Counted from the stretch's first letter, positions 53,070 to 61,741 are shown. The stretch: DNA of 64,000 bases from Clostridia bacterium (GCA_017938985.1 JAGBAK010000058.1:1-64000), one strand, 5' to 3'. Numbers and translations: made by a program. The notes: a model not told the origin generated them from the letters alone.

Positions 53070-53894
53070 ATGAAACTGGGAATAATCAACGGCTGGAGCG
53101 AAGGCTGCATCAAATACGTTCACGATAAAGGACTTGATGCGGTTGAATTTTGCGTAAACTATAATTACGATTCAGCAGAATTTCTTTCGCTTGCCGAGGA
53201 TATCAAAGGCTATGCTGAAAAATATAACGTTGCGGTCGGCTCAATCGGCAGATGGGGTATGCAGAGAATTGACGACAACGGTGAAATTATTGACGAAGCT
53301 TTGCAGAATGACAAAAACCTTATCGAAGCTGCTTCAATAATCGGTTGTCCCGTTTATAATTGCGGCGTTAACTATACCGACGACAAGAGCTTTTTTGAAA
53401 ACTGCGAAATAGCAATAAACTATTTCAGAACACTCGTTGATTTTGCAAAGGATAAAAACGTTAAAATTGCCGCTTATAACTGCCGTTGGGAAAACTTTGT
53501 TGTTGAACCTCAGGCTTGGAGAGTAATTCTTTCCGCAGTTCCTGAAATGGGCATCAAATACGATCCGTCACACTGCATCGGCGACGGCGGAGATTATCTC
53601 AAAGAAATACTTGAATTCGGCGAGAGAATCTTCCATTTCCACCTTAAAGGCACCGTTTCGGTTAACGGCGAGCATTACGACGATGCACCCGCAGGAATGG
53701 ACCAGACCGACTGGAAAACTATTATGGATTTGCTTTATACAAAAGACTATAACGGTATGCTTTCAATCGAACCTCATTCGAGCTATTGGGAAGGCAAAAA
53801 AGGTCAGTGGGCAATTGATTTCACCGCCAATTATTTCAGACCCTACGTTATGCCCGATGATTACCCCTACAGCGATAATCCTTATATGCCGTAA
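53070..53894 (+). CDS. Sugar phosphate isomerase/epimerase (TIM barrel)
   Basis: A 274-residue xylose-isomerase-like protein. KLGIINGWSEGCIKYVHDKG starts the barrel; AAYNCRWENFV, IKYDPSHCIGDGGDY and FHFHLKGT supply His/Asp/Glu of the metal site, with LSIEPHSSYW near the end. Different from the isomerase at 26.4-27.2 kb. Substrate not evident. The ATG at 53070 has AGAGG upstream; its own promoter and terminator make it a single-gene unit. Confidence 0.8.
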   Translation: MKLGIINGWSEGCIKYVHDKGLDAVEFCVNYNYDSAEFLSLAEDIKGYAEKYNVAVGSIGRWGMQRIDDNGEIIDEALQNDKNLIEAASIIGCPVYNCGVNYTDDKSFFENCEIAINYFRTLVDFAKDKNVKIAAYNCRWENFVVEPQAWRVILSAVPEMGIKYDPSHCIGDGGDYLKEILEFGERIFHFHLKGTVSVNGEHYDDAPAGMDQTDWKTIMDLLYTKDYNGMLSIEPHSSYWEGKKGQWAIDFTANYFRPYVMPDDYPYSDNPYMP

Positions 53895-53901
53895 AAAATC
53901 A

Positions 53902-53939
53902 AGCTCCGAAGCTTCAGGCCTCGGAGCTGTTTTTATTTT
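53902..53939 (+). terminator. Terminator after the sugar isomerase gene
   Basis: Stem AGCTCCGA/TCGGAGCT (53902-53909 with 53921-53928), 11-base loop with possible inner pairing, then GTTTTTATTTT. Confidence 0.85.
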
Positions 53940-53949
53940 AATAATTGAT

Positions 53950-54777
53950 TTATTTATAATATCTGTTTGTTCGTTTAAGATAATCAACAAGCATCATAGT
54001 CCAGTCAGTCTGAATAAAATCAAATCCTCTGTCAGCAAGCCAGCCCCAGCCGTAATCCTCTGAAACCGTCAGAGCTGAATCGTCGCTGTGACCGCCCGAA
54101 AGCTGTTCCTTATAGTTATAGATTATCGAATTAACCCACACAAGCTTGCCGTCGCGGTGCATCATATCAATAAATTCTTTGCTTGCAAGCTGAGAATCCT
54201 CCTTTTCAAAAAGAACCTCTGCGCCGATATAATTGATGTTCATTTTCTTCAGCTCTTCGTGCGACGGATGCTCTTCCGAAACTATAGGAATAAACGGCAA
54301 CTCGGGACAAAGCTCCTCAAGAATACCTGTAACGTTTTTGTTAAGCTTGCTTTTGACAAGTATCTGGTCAACCATTCCGTGGCGTTTGACTGCCTGATAA
54401 ATCTTTTCGGGATTGCCCCAGAATTTATCTATATTAATAAAACATCTGCCTTTGAACTGCTCAAGGAAATCGTCAAAGCTGTCAATGCCGAACTGCGTGG
54501 GTGTGTTATCATAATTTACGTATTTGGTTTTCTGAATTGAGCTGAATTTTTTATGCTTCAGCGACATTAATTTATTAAGATGCGGTCTTTCCATTCCCGG
54601 ATGAAACAAAAACAGCTTACCGTCCGCACTGCAGCTGACGTCAGCTTCAATCATATCCGCACCTTGCTTAAGCGCAATTTCATAAGCCGCAATTGTGTTA
54701 CAAGGTATATTGCCGCCTGCTGCGCCTCTGTGCGCAACAACAATGATATTTTCTTTTGATTTTTCAAGAAGATTCAT
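53950..54777 (-). CDS. Divergent GDPD-family protein
   Basis: A 275-residue protein of the glycerophosphodiesterase fold. AHRGAAGGNIPCNTIAAYEI and ADMIEADVSCSADGKLFLFH are recognisable, but PENT reads PCNT, the His-Asp of the second motif reads His-Pro, and the usual Glu of the third metal motif appears as Asp in FINIDKFWG. It may act on another phosphodiester or be impaired. The ATG at 54777 with GGGGTG upstream is preferred over a 17-codon extension. Confidence 0.75.
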   Translation of the reverse strand: MNLLEKSKENIIVVAHRGAAGGNIPCNTIAAYEIALKQGADMIEADVSCSADGKLFLFHPGMERPHLNKLMSLKHKKFSSIQKTKYVNYDNTPTQFGIDSFDDFLEQFKGRCFINIDKFWGNPEKIYQAVKRHGMVDQILVKSKLNKNVTGILEELCPELPFIPIVSEEHPSHEELKKMNINYIGAEVLFEKEDSQLASKEFIDMMHRDGKLVWVNSIIYNYKEQLSGGHSDDSALTVSEDYGWGWLADRGFDFIQTDWTMMLVDYLKRTNRYYK

Positions 54778-54828
54778 TTGAGCACCCCATTTCAAAACAA
54801 TAATAACACAATGCTGGCCGATATTCAA

Positions 54829-54858
54829 GAAAAAACCTCCCCGATTTACGGAGAGGTT
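54829..54858 (-). terminator. Terminator of the five-gene oxidoreductase-symporter operon
   Basis: Stem AACCTC...CCG/CGG...GAGGTT (54834-54843 with 54849-54858, one mismatch), followed on the minus strand by TTTTTCT. It lies 8 bases after the symporter stop. Confidence 0.8.
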
Positions 54859-54865
54859 TAAAAAA

Positions 54866-56350
54866 TTACTGAGGATTTCTTGTAATCTCTTCTTCGCCTG
54901 CGGTTACCGTTCTGCCAAGAGCTCTGTACATAACGTCAAGCTTGCCCCTATCAAGGTTATATCCGAACTGGAAGATGAGGAAAACAAGCGTATAAACAAT
55001 TGCAGGAATAATTGTGCAAACGGTAAGAATACCTTCGCCTACACCTTCAATATAACCTGCATCAGCCATTGTTTCGCCGTTGTAGCCTGCAATTTTGCTC
55101 AGGAGCGTAATTCCGCCTGTGTCGGCAAGTGTCTGACCGAGGTTGCGGCAGAAAGTATAAACGGCATAAACTGCGCTTTCGCTGCGGATGCCTGTTTTAT
55201 ATTCCTGATAATCAATAACGTCAGTTATAATAGCCCAGTTTGTGATGCTTACAAACGAATAACCGAAGCCGATTATAAAAGTAAAGAGCATAAACATAAC
55301 GGGACCTGAGCCGAGTCTGTCGCAGTGCGGAACAACAAAATACATAAGAATTGCCGCAAGAGCCGAGAAGAAAGTTCCGAAACCGCAAAGCTCCTTTTTG
55401 CCGAAACGTTTCACAAGCTTCGGCATAAAGAAAATCATAATTGCCATAGGCAGATAGTTCGCAACGGTTCCGATTGCACCAAGACCTGTGTTTTCAAAAT
55501 AGTTCTTATAAAGATACTGGTTAAGCGAACCGAACTGAAGCTGACCGCTGATAAGTATACCCGAAAGCGCCGCCATGATAAACGGTCTGCTTTTAAGCAT
55601 ACCCTTATACATACCCTTGATGTCAACGTCGGGTTCTTCTTCTGACGGTACTCGTTCTTTTGAGAGCTTATAGCAAATAAAGAATGAGAAAATTGAAAGC
55701 ACGCCCATAATGATGCCGAAAACAAGCATACCGTTTGCGTCAGCAACCTCAATTTCTTTGCCTGCTCTGTTATATTCGCCGGTGCCCTGATATATTATAA
55801 AAGGAGCAATAATCAGAGGAGCTGCACCGCCGAGACCTGCGCCAACAGTTCTGAACGTTGAAAGCAGCGTTCTGCCTGCAGGGTCATCGGTGATAACCGA
55901 AGCAAGAGAACCGTAAGGAATGTTGATTGTGGTATACATCATACCAAAACCGATATACGTTATGTAAGCCAAAGCAAGAATAAGATTCTGGTTACTCGTA
56001 AAATTTGTAAAATTAACGTAGCAAAGCATAGCCGAAATGCCGAGAGGAATTGCAAACCATTTGATAAAAGGTCTGAATTTACCGTCTTTCGTCGGCTTTT
56101 TCTTTGCAATCAGACCACCCCAGAGAGGGTCGTTGATTGCGTCCCATAATCTTGCAATAAGGAACAAAACCGTTATTCTTAACTCACCGAGCTTGAGAAC
56201 GTCGGTATAAAAAACTTTCAAATACGACGAAACGTAAGTAAGAATAAAAAGGTTGCCGGCGTCACCCATAGCGTAACCGAGACCGTCTTTAAAGCCTATT
56301 CTGTTAGGATGCTCAAATTGTGCATTCTCAAGAGAACGTCGCTTTTCCAT
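54866..56350 (-). CDS. GPH-family (MelB-like) sugar:cation symporter
   Basis: A 494-residue membrane transporter with about 12 hydrophobic segments. The N-terminus GFKDGLGYAMGDAGNLFILTYVS and LFLIARLWDAINDPLWGGLI are the glycoside-pentoside-hexuronide/cation symporter signature (Asp-Pro in the second helix). DYQEYKTGIRSES is also conserved. Substrate unknown: melibiose, xyloside or glucuronide transporters belong here. Last gene of an operon with two secreted proteins and two redox enzymes. AGGAGG precedes the ATG. Confidence 0.88.
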   Translation of the reverse strand: MEKRRSLENAQFEHPNRIGFKDGLGYAMGDAGNLFILTYVSSYLKVFYTDVLKLGELRITVLFLIARLWDAINDPLWGGLIAKKKPTKDGKFRPFIKWFAIPLGISAMLCYVNFTNFTSNQNLILALAYITYIGFGMMYTTINIPYGSLASVITDDPAGRTLLSTFRTVGAGLGGAAPLIIAPFIIYQGTGEYNRAGKEIEVADANGMLVFGIIMGVLSIFSFFICYKLSKERVPSEEEPDVDIKGMYKGMLKSRPFIMAALSGILISGQLQFGSLNQYLYKNYFENTGLGAIGTVANYLPMAIMIFFMPKLVKRFGKKELCGFGTFFSALAAILMYFVVPHCDRLGSGPVMFMLFTFIIGFGYSFVSITNWAIITDVIDYQEYKTGIRSESAVYAVYTFCRNLGQTLADTGGITLLSKIAGYNGETMADAGYIEGVGEGILTVCTIIPAIVYTLVFLIFQFGYNLDRGKLDVMYRALGRTVTAGEEEITRNPQ

Positions 56351-56382
56351 CGCATTACCTCCTAAATTCTGTTTCAGCTTAT

Positions 56383-57789
56383 TCAGCTGAATGACCTGAC
56401 AAGATTATCAATCATTGTGTAAATAAAACCAAGCAATTCAATCGGCTTATAGAGAAGCTTTTTGAAAAACTTGTTCGCGGTTTTATCGTTAAATTCAACC
56501 GTCTTTTCAATTGTGATGCTGTCAAGAAGCTCGCTGTTATCCCCTCTTCTTGTTTCAAGAATCAGTTTGTCACCTTTAAACTCAAGCGTCGTATAAGTTG
56601 TAACTTCATCCTCGACGAGCTTATATGCCAGATGCTCGGCATCAAAATTATCATCATAGACGTTACGTACGCAATTTGAATTAAGATAAACTATGCCTTC
56701 GGGGTTAACAAAGGTGCCGCCACTCGGAGCTTCGCTTTTAATTTTGCCGCTTTTCATAAAATGGGAACGTCCCTGTGAATGCGTGTGTCCCGTTATAACA
56801 AGGTCAAGTTCATATACTTCAAATATAGGTGCAAAAATATTTTTAAGCAAAATCTCGGTTTCCATATCGCCGATTGCGTCGCCTGCACCGTAGATACCGT
56901 GATGAACAACACCGATTCTCCATTTTGCATCCTTATTCTGCTCAACAGCCTTTTTTGCAAAACGCATATGGTCGGGCGCATTACCCGAAGTTGAGTCAAA
57001 GAAAAGATAAAGAACGTCACCGTATCTGAACCAGAAATCGCGGTCAAGACCGCTGAAAAATCTGCCGTAATCCTCGTTAGGCATATTGGTAAAGTAATTA
57101 TAGGTCATACCTTTTTTATCGTGGTTACCGATAGCCATAGCAACAGGGAGACTTCTCAGCGATTCAGGCATAAGCAACGTCTGCCATTCTTCATCGGTGG
57201 AGCCGGTTGACGTATTGTCACCGGGTGTCACAAGATAACTGATGTCAGGATTCTTTGTAAGCACTTCAGAAAGATAATTATTCCAGAAATAACCGATGTT
57301 CATCTGTTCTTCGTTATTTCCGTCATAAATCTCGTTAATCTGAATATCACCGACAATCATAACCTTATGGTCACCGAATGACTTGGTTTCATATTTGTAC
57401 ACGTCGCTCCAGCCATCGCCCGTGTACCACTGATAATAATAGGTTGAATTTTCCTCAAGACCCGTTAAAACAACACGGCAGACAATCTGTTCATCTGTTT
57501 CGGCAGGTGTTTTGTTTCCGCTGAAAGTCTTAAAGTTATTCATCTGCTCATTGTCGGCAAGCCTGACCTCGGCAACGGCATTGCTTTTTTCAGCGTGCCA
57601 GCAAAGGCTGACCTGTGTTTCATCAGCACCTACGTTGAGTGTCGGCAATGTGTTGGAACTTATCATTGAAGCGTAGAGTGAATCCCATTCTTCTCTCGAA
57701 AGCTTGGGAGCATTGAATTCAGCATTTGCTGATATAACTGTTTGTGTCATAATAATTATACTAAAAAATAAAGATAAAAACTTTTTCAT
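56383..57789 (-). CDS. Secreted metallophosphoesterase with purple-acid-phosphatase-like N-domain
   Basis: A 468-residue exported phosphoesterase. The signal peptide (FLSLFFSIIIMTQTVISANA) likely ends near residue 23. An Fn3-like N-domain (VSLCWHAEKSNAVAEVRLAD, YYYQWYTGDGW) precedes the catalytic motifs MIVGDIQ, VTPGDNT, IGNHDKKG, VVHHGIY and ITGHTHSQGRS. The C-terminus has GFIYTMID (454-461), shared with the CHAP protein next door. Substrate unknown. Confidence 0.85.
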   Translation of the reverse strand: MKKFLSLFFSIIIMTQTVISANAEFNAPKLSREEWDSLYASMISSNTLPTLNVGADETQVSLCWHAEKSNAVAEVRLADNEQMNNFKTFSGNKTPAETDEQIVCRVVLTGLEENSTYYYQWYTGDGWSDVYKYETKSFGDHKVMIVGDIQINEIYDGNNEEQMNIGYFWNNYLSEVLTKNPDISYLVTPGDNTSTGSTDEEWQTLLMPESLRSLPVAMAIGNHDKKGMTYNYFTNMPNEDYGRFFSGLDRDFWFRYGDVLYLFFDSTSGNAPDHMRFAKKAVEQNKDAKWRIGVVHHGIYGAGDAIGDMETEILLKNIFAPIFEVYELDLVITGHTHSQGRSHFMKSGKIKSEAPSGGTFVNPEGIVYLNSNCVRNVYDDNFDAEHLAYKLVEDEVTTYTTLEFKGDKLILETRRGDNSELLDSITIEKTVEFNDKTANKFFKKLLYKPIELLGFIYTMIDNLVRSFS

Positions 57790-57806
57790 TGCTTCACCTG
57801 TTCAAT

Positions 57807-58589
57807 TCAAACTGCAACTTCGGGTGAAGGCTCCTGAACGTCAGATGTCTGGATTGACTGAATAAGCGAAATGAACTTTGACATAATAAGCTTCATATAT
57901 GCAGGTGATGCCAGATCAATCAAAGTATAGATAAGACCCATAATGCCTTGACTCTTTTCATAATCGGGATGAGCATATCCGATTATTGTCGCTCTTGAGC
58001 CGTTAACGTTTCTTGTTTTTTCGGTAACGTATTCGGAGCCTTCGTAATTAATATTGGAAGTATTACCGCCGATGCATTTGATCTTAGGATTCTTCTTTGT
58101 GCCGAAGAAGCCGTCCTCGGTTATAATTTCAACGTGATGTACGTTGTCGGTACCGTCAACTTCAGTGTTCATAAAAACTATGTCACCCTTGCAGGGAACG
58201 TAGTCGCTTGTAGCAGGATAATAACGATCTCTCATCTGATACCATACACGCATACCTTCAACCGTTGATCTTTTAGGGATAGCAGTGCCGCTTGCACCAA
58301 CCTGAGCACCGCACCACGAAACGAATATGGTGCACCAATATGTATCAGTGGGATAACCGAAATACCATTCAGTGAACTTATTGGCGTTGCTCTCATAATA
58401 ACCCTTCTGTGCACGTGCTACTTCAACGATTTTTTCGTTGACAGGCAGCTTGGGTTCTTTGGGAACTTCCGGCGTCTCAACTTCTTCATTTATAACAGTA
58501 ACGGCATAAACGGGAACGGTCATACTGAATACTGTTGTAAATATAAGCAATAAAGATATAATTGCAGCAAAATATCGTTTTTTAGTCAA
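57807..58589 (-). CDS. Secreted CHAP-type cysteine peptidase/amidase
   Basis: A 260-residue exported protein. After a signal peptide (AAIISLLLIFTTVFSMTVPV) comes a CHAP-like NlpC/P60-fold domain with the Cys in YWCTIFVSWCGAQ (residue 86) and His in NVHHVEIIT (151-152). Such enzymes cut peptidoglycan cross-bridges. The C-terminal tail (215-245) is hydrophobic/amphipathic and contains GLIYTLID (218-225), also found in the phosphoesterase encoded next. It starts with TTG, with AGAGG upstream. Confidence 0.8.
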   Translation of the reverse strand: MTKKRYFAAIISLLLIFTTVFSMTVPVYAVTVINEEVETPEVPKEPKLPVNEKIVEVARAQKGYYESNANKFTEWYFGYPTDTYWCTIFVSWCGAQVGASGTAIPKRSTVEGMRVWYQMRDRYYPATSDYVPCKGDIVFMNTEVDGTDNVHHVEIITEDGFFGTKKNPKIKCIGGNTSNINYEGSEYVTEKTRNVNGSRATIIGYAHPDYEKSQGIMGLIYTLIDLASPAYMKLIMSKFISLIQSIQTSDVQEPSPEVAV

Positions 58590-58620
58590 TTTAAAAACCT
58601 CTTTCTGAATTTATATCAAA

Positions 58621-59826
58621 TTATTTGGCAACGGGTACGTTGATTTCAAGGTCTGTGAGCGGGAATGAGCAGCAAGGATGAATACAGTTGAACTCAAAAT
58701 CAGCGAGTCTGCGTTTTTCAAGATGTTTAGGTACGTAAACCTTGCCGGAGATAAGATGTGAATGGCAGAAACCGCATTCACCGCTTCTGCAGCGGGCAGG
58801 AGCGGAAAGACCGTTTTTCTCAAGAATCTGCATGACAGAGTCAGAAGAACTGCCCTTGATGATATAGGTTTTATCCTGAATTGTTACAGTGATTCTGACT
58901 GTTTCGGGAATACCTGCAGGATAATCCTCCTGTGTCTGCGGATTATGGAATTCGCCGAACATTTCATGGCGGATATATTTCTTTTCAAGGTTCAGTGTTT
59001 CAAGCTCTTTATCAACAAAATCATACATCTGCTGAGGTCCGCAAATGAAAACTGAATATTTTTCATTTTCAGGCGCATATTTCTTAATCAGCTCAGCAGT
59101 GATAAATCCTTTTTCAATTCCCTTGCGTCTGCATTTTTTATCGTCACTGAGAACGTGAACAACCTTGATTTTATCGCAACTTGCGGCAATTTCTTCAAGC
59201 TCGTCACGAAAAACGATGTTGTCATAATTACGGCTGCCGTAAAGAAGAATCATTTCAAAATCCTCGTCGCCGTCCGCAATTGCTTTTGCCATTGAAACAA
59301 ACGGAGTGATACCGCTGCCGCCCGCAATGCAGATAACGTTCTTGGCGTCACGGAGAGGCTGATATTCAAAATTACCTGCAGGTGCCGAAACCTCAACGGC
59401 AGTACCTTCTGTCCAGTTATCAAAAATATAACGTGAAACAAGACCGCCCTCAACAAGTTTAATTGTAAGCACGTATTTGCCCTCAAGAGATTCCTTGGGT
59501 GATGACGAAATAGAATATGCTCTTGTTACGGGCATACCTTCAATCGTTTCAAAAACGGTAAGATATTTGCCTGCTCCGAAATATGCAAGCTCTTTTGTAC
59601 CTCTTTCGGGATCGGGAACAAGCGTAAAGCTTTTTGTGTCCGCCGCCATATCCGTAACAGCTGCAACCTTGAGATACTGACGCTTCGGATGAAGCGCACG
59701 GGCAAGAGCCATTGCATTGTCAGGCATCTCGGGCAACTGTGCATCTGCCGCTTTGAATCTTTTTTGTCTGTCAAGCATAAGAGAAACAAATTTTGTGGCT
59801 TTCATTGCTTTGATTTTACTTGCCAT
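58621..59826 (-). CDS. Flavin reductase with C-terminal 2Fe-2S ferredoxin domain
   Basis: A 401-residue electron-transfer protein. It has a ferredoxin-NADP reductase-like FAD domain (TRAYSISSSP), an NAD domain (ICIAGGSGITPFVSMAKAI, YSVFICGPQQMYD) and a plant-type 2Fe-2S domain with Cys in ARCRSGECGFC and IHPCCSFP. The N-terminal ~50 residues are extra. It likely passes electrons from NAD(P)H to a partner, most simply the FAD oxidoreductase encoded just upstream, whose stop lies 2 bases before this ATG. Confidence 0.88.
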   Translation of the reverse strand: MASKIKAMKATKFVSLMLDRQKRFKAADAQLPEMPDNAMALARALHPKRQYLKVAAVTDMAADTKSFTLVPDPERGTKELAYFGAGKYLTVFETIEGMPVTRAYSISSSPKESLEGKYVLTIKLVEGGLVSRYIFDNWTEGTAVEVSAPAGNFEYQPLRDAKNVICIAGGSGITPFVSMAKAIADGDEDFEMILLYGSRNYDNIVFRDELEEIAASCDKIKVVHVLSDDKKCRRKGIEKGFITAELIKKYAPENEKYSVFICGPQQMYDFVDKELETLNLEKKYIRHEMFGEFHNPQTQEDYPAGIPETVRITVTIQDKTYIIKGSSSDSVMQILEKNGLSAPARCRSGECGFCHSHLISGKVYVPKHLEKRRLADFEFNCIHPCCSFPLTDLEINVPVAK

Positions 59827-59828
59827 TA

Positions 59829-61382
59829 TTATTTGCCCCCTTTCTTATTTTCCATCATAATAATTTCTTTGGCTGCCTGTTCGCCCGTAAAGTATGCGCT
59901 GCTGTAGCCGTCACCTCTCTGCTGTGAAGCACCGCAGAAGAAGAAGTTATCAAACGGACGGTCCATAACAGCCTGTACGGTTCTGGGAATAATGCTGTCC
60001 CATTTTTCAAGCATATAGCCGTAAGGTGTACCCCAGGGTGTATTCAGATAACGTGCAAAGGTCGGCGGAAGAGCTATTTCAATTTCTTCGATATAAGGAG
60101 TAATTGAAATATTAAGTGCTTTTTCACAGGTTTCAATCATATCCTTTGCAACCTCGGTTTTGAATTTCTTATAATCCTGAGGTTTGATGCCCTTCATTGA
60201 ATCACCAAACGTTATGGTTGTAAGGAAAAGCTGAGTTGTTCCTTCGGGTGAACAGTCGGGAATAATATTGTTAACGCAGTTAATGATGCAATAACCGTTA
60301 AAGAATTTCTGAGCAGCTTCGTACTGCTTATCGGAATCTGAATCGGGAGCAATAAATATTGAATAATCCTTAAGTCCGAGTTCTTCTTTTGATTTATTAA
60401 GACCGATATAAACCGTTGAAAGAGAACAGGCAACTTTTCTTGCATTAAGCATTCTGAGCTGCTTTTCGGGTACGTCCTTTAAATCAAACAGCTCGCTCCA
60501 CGCAACATTGGGAACTGCGTTGCAGATAATGTATTTACCGTGAACTTCTTTTTCGCCGTTGATAACAACGCCCGCAGGCTTACCGTTTTTGGTTATAACC
60601 TTTGTTACTTCGGAATTATACCAGATATCACCGCCGTAATCACGGATAGCCTTGTCGATGGCAATGCTGATTGCATGGCTTCTGTTTCTGGGTACAACAG
60701 AACCGAATTTAACGTAGCTGCCGATAACCGTTAAATATATTGAGTCAAAAATTGATGCAGGTGCGCCCATATAAGACCAGTATGTGCAGAAAATATCCTG
60801 TGCCTTTTTAGGCATACCAAGCGTATCAAGCAAGTCTTTGAGAGAATGCGAAACAAGACGCATAACGTCGGGCAAATCTTTGATTGTACCGGGAAGCAAA
60901 GAAAGGTCTTCAGTTGCATCAAACAAAGCATTCATACGGATTGACAAATCAAAAGCAGCCATACAGCTGTCGTATGAACCGGGTACAAGTTCATCAAGTT
61001 TTTTTGCAAATGCTTCGTATCCGTTGGGCATACGGGCATCAACCGTAACACGAACACCGTCTTCGTTCACAAAAGCGTCTGTGTCGCCTTCTTTTGCAGG
61101 AACAATAAGGCGGAACGTTGACGGATGTGAACACCAGTCAATATCAATGCCGATTCTGTTGAATATCTCATCAACAGTGCCGAGCTTGTCTTGGGTACCT
61201 ACTTCGCAAAGTTCGTGCAGCGAAGGGTCAAACTCAAATCTGCCTCTGACAAACGAAGAAGCAGCACCGCCGGGGATATTGTGTTTTTCAAGCAAAAGCG
61301 TTGAAAGACCCGCTTTTGCACACGTTGCAGCAGCGGCAAGACCGCCGTTACCCGCACCGATAACAATAACGTCATAATTCAT
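59829..61382 (-). CDS. CrtI-like (phytoene desaturase family) FAD oxidoreductase
   Basis: A 517-residue flavoprotein. The N-terminus YDVIVIGAGNGGLAAAATCA and LEKHNIPGGAASSFVRGRFE are the FAD-binding signature of carotenoid desaturases, carotenoid isomerases and retinol saturases. The C-terminus FFCGASQQRGDGYSSAYFTG closes the FAD site. Neighbouring carotenoid genes are absent, so the substrate is more likely another polyene, isoprenoid or steroid-like compound. First gene of a five-gene operon. The ATG at 61382 has CGGAGG upstream. Confidence 0.85.
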   Translation of the reverse strand: MNYDVIVIGAGNGGLAAAATCAKAGLSTLLLEKHNIPGGAASSFVRGRFEFDPSLHELCEVGTQDKLGTVDEIFNRIGIDIDWCSHPSTFRLIVPAKEGDTDAFVNEDGVRVTVDARMPNGYEAFAKKLDELVPGSYDSCMAAFDLSIRMNALFDATEDLSLLPGTIKDLPDVMRLVSHSLKDLLDTLGMPKKAQDIFCTYWSYMGAPASIFDSIYLTVIGSYVKFGSVVPRNRSHAISIAIDKAIRDYGGDIWYNSEVTKVITKNGKPAGVVINGEKEVHGKYIICNAVPNVAWSELFDLKDVPEKQLRMLNARKVACSLSTVYIGLNKSKEELGLKDYSIFIAPDSDSDKQYEAAQKFFNGYCIINCVNNIIPDCSPEGTTQLFLTTITFGDSMKGIKPQDYKKFKTEVAKDMIETCEKALNISITPYIEEIEIALPPTFARYLNTPWGTPYGYMLEKWDSIIPRTVQAVMDRPFDNFFFCGASQQRGDGYSSAYFTGEQAAKEIIMMENKKGGK

Positions 61383-61432
61383 AACCGAATTACCTCCGTA
61401 CAAACAAAATTAATTGCCTAAATCAACTAAAT

Positions 61433-61461
61433 ATTATAGTATATTTAAACATTTAAGTCAA
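61433..61461 (-). promoter_or_regulatory. Promoter of the oxidoreductase-symporter operon
   Basis: Minus strand TTGACT (61461-61456), 17 bases, TATAAT (61438-61433). The spacer contains an inverted repeat, suggesting repression by a bound protein. Confidence 0.75.
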
Positions 61462-61496
61462 TGTTTTTATGCTTTGTTCATTTTTAAATACTTAAA
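61445..61496. repeat. Two related short dyads, possible operators
   Basis: TTAAA-CA-TTTAA at 61445-61456 lies in the spacer of the operon promoter; TTTAA-ATAC-TTAAA at 61483-61496 lies just upstream of its -35. The remaining gap to 61560 is AT-rich with no gene seen. The region is A/T-rich, so chance is possible. Confidence 0.35.
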
Positions 61497-61564
61497 TTTT
61501 TCTGTAAATCGTCAAATTGACTAAAAAAAGCTCAAAATATATGTTATTTTATCCTGTTTAAAAA

Positions 61565-61593
61565 TTGACAACCACTAAATGTAGTAGTATAAT
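61565..61593 (+). promoter_or_regulatory. Consensus promoter of pflB
   Basis: TTGACA at 61565-61570, 17 bases, TATAAT at 61588-61593: exact sigma-A consensus. Transcription would start near 61600, at the edge of the riboswitch. Confidence 0.88.
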
Positions 61594-61602
61594 AAAAACA
61601 CA

Positions 61603-61671
61603 GTTTACATGACTGACGGATTTTGCGGATAACCGCAAGGGAATGTAAACCGATAAAGCCGACCGTCTGGG
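61603..61671 (+). ncRNA. ZTP riboswitch (pfl motif)
   Basis: P1 GTTTACAT/ATGTAAAC (61603-61610 with 61643-61650) encloses GACTGACGG, an inner hairpin TTGCGG/CCGCAA (61623-61628 with 61633-61638) and AGGGA. The conserved 3' part CCGACCGTCTGGGC follows. GACGG (61615-61619) can pair with CCGTC (61663-61667) as the pseudoknot of the ZTP/ZMP class, first described as the pfl motif upstream of pyruvate formate-lyase genes. It senses shortage of 10-formyl-THF through ZTP and should switch pfl on to supply formate. Confidence 0.88.
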
Positions 61672-61707
61672 CAATTCAGTTTTGTTGAACTGATTTGCCT
61701 TTTTTTT
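61670..61707 (+). terminator. Expression-platform terminator of the ZTP riboswitch
   Basis: Stem GGCAATTCAGTT (61670-61681) with its near-perfect complement (61688-61699, one T-T mismatch), then eight T. The 5' arm begins in the last conserved GG of the aptamer, so ligand binding and terminator folding should exclude each other. Confidence 0.88.
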
Positions 61708-61741
61708 ATATGGCAAATCAGAAAGTTAAGGAGGATTTAAT

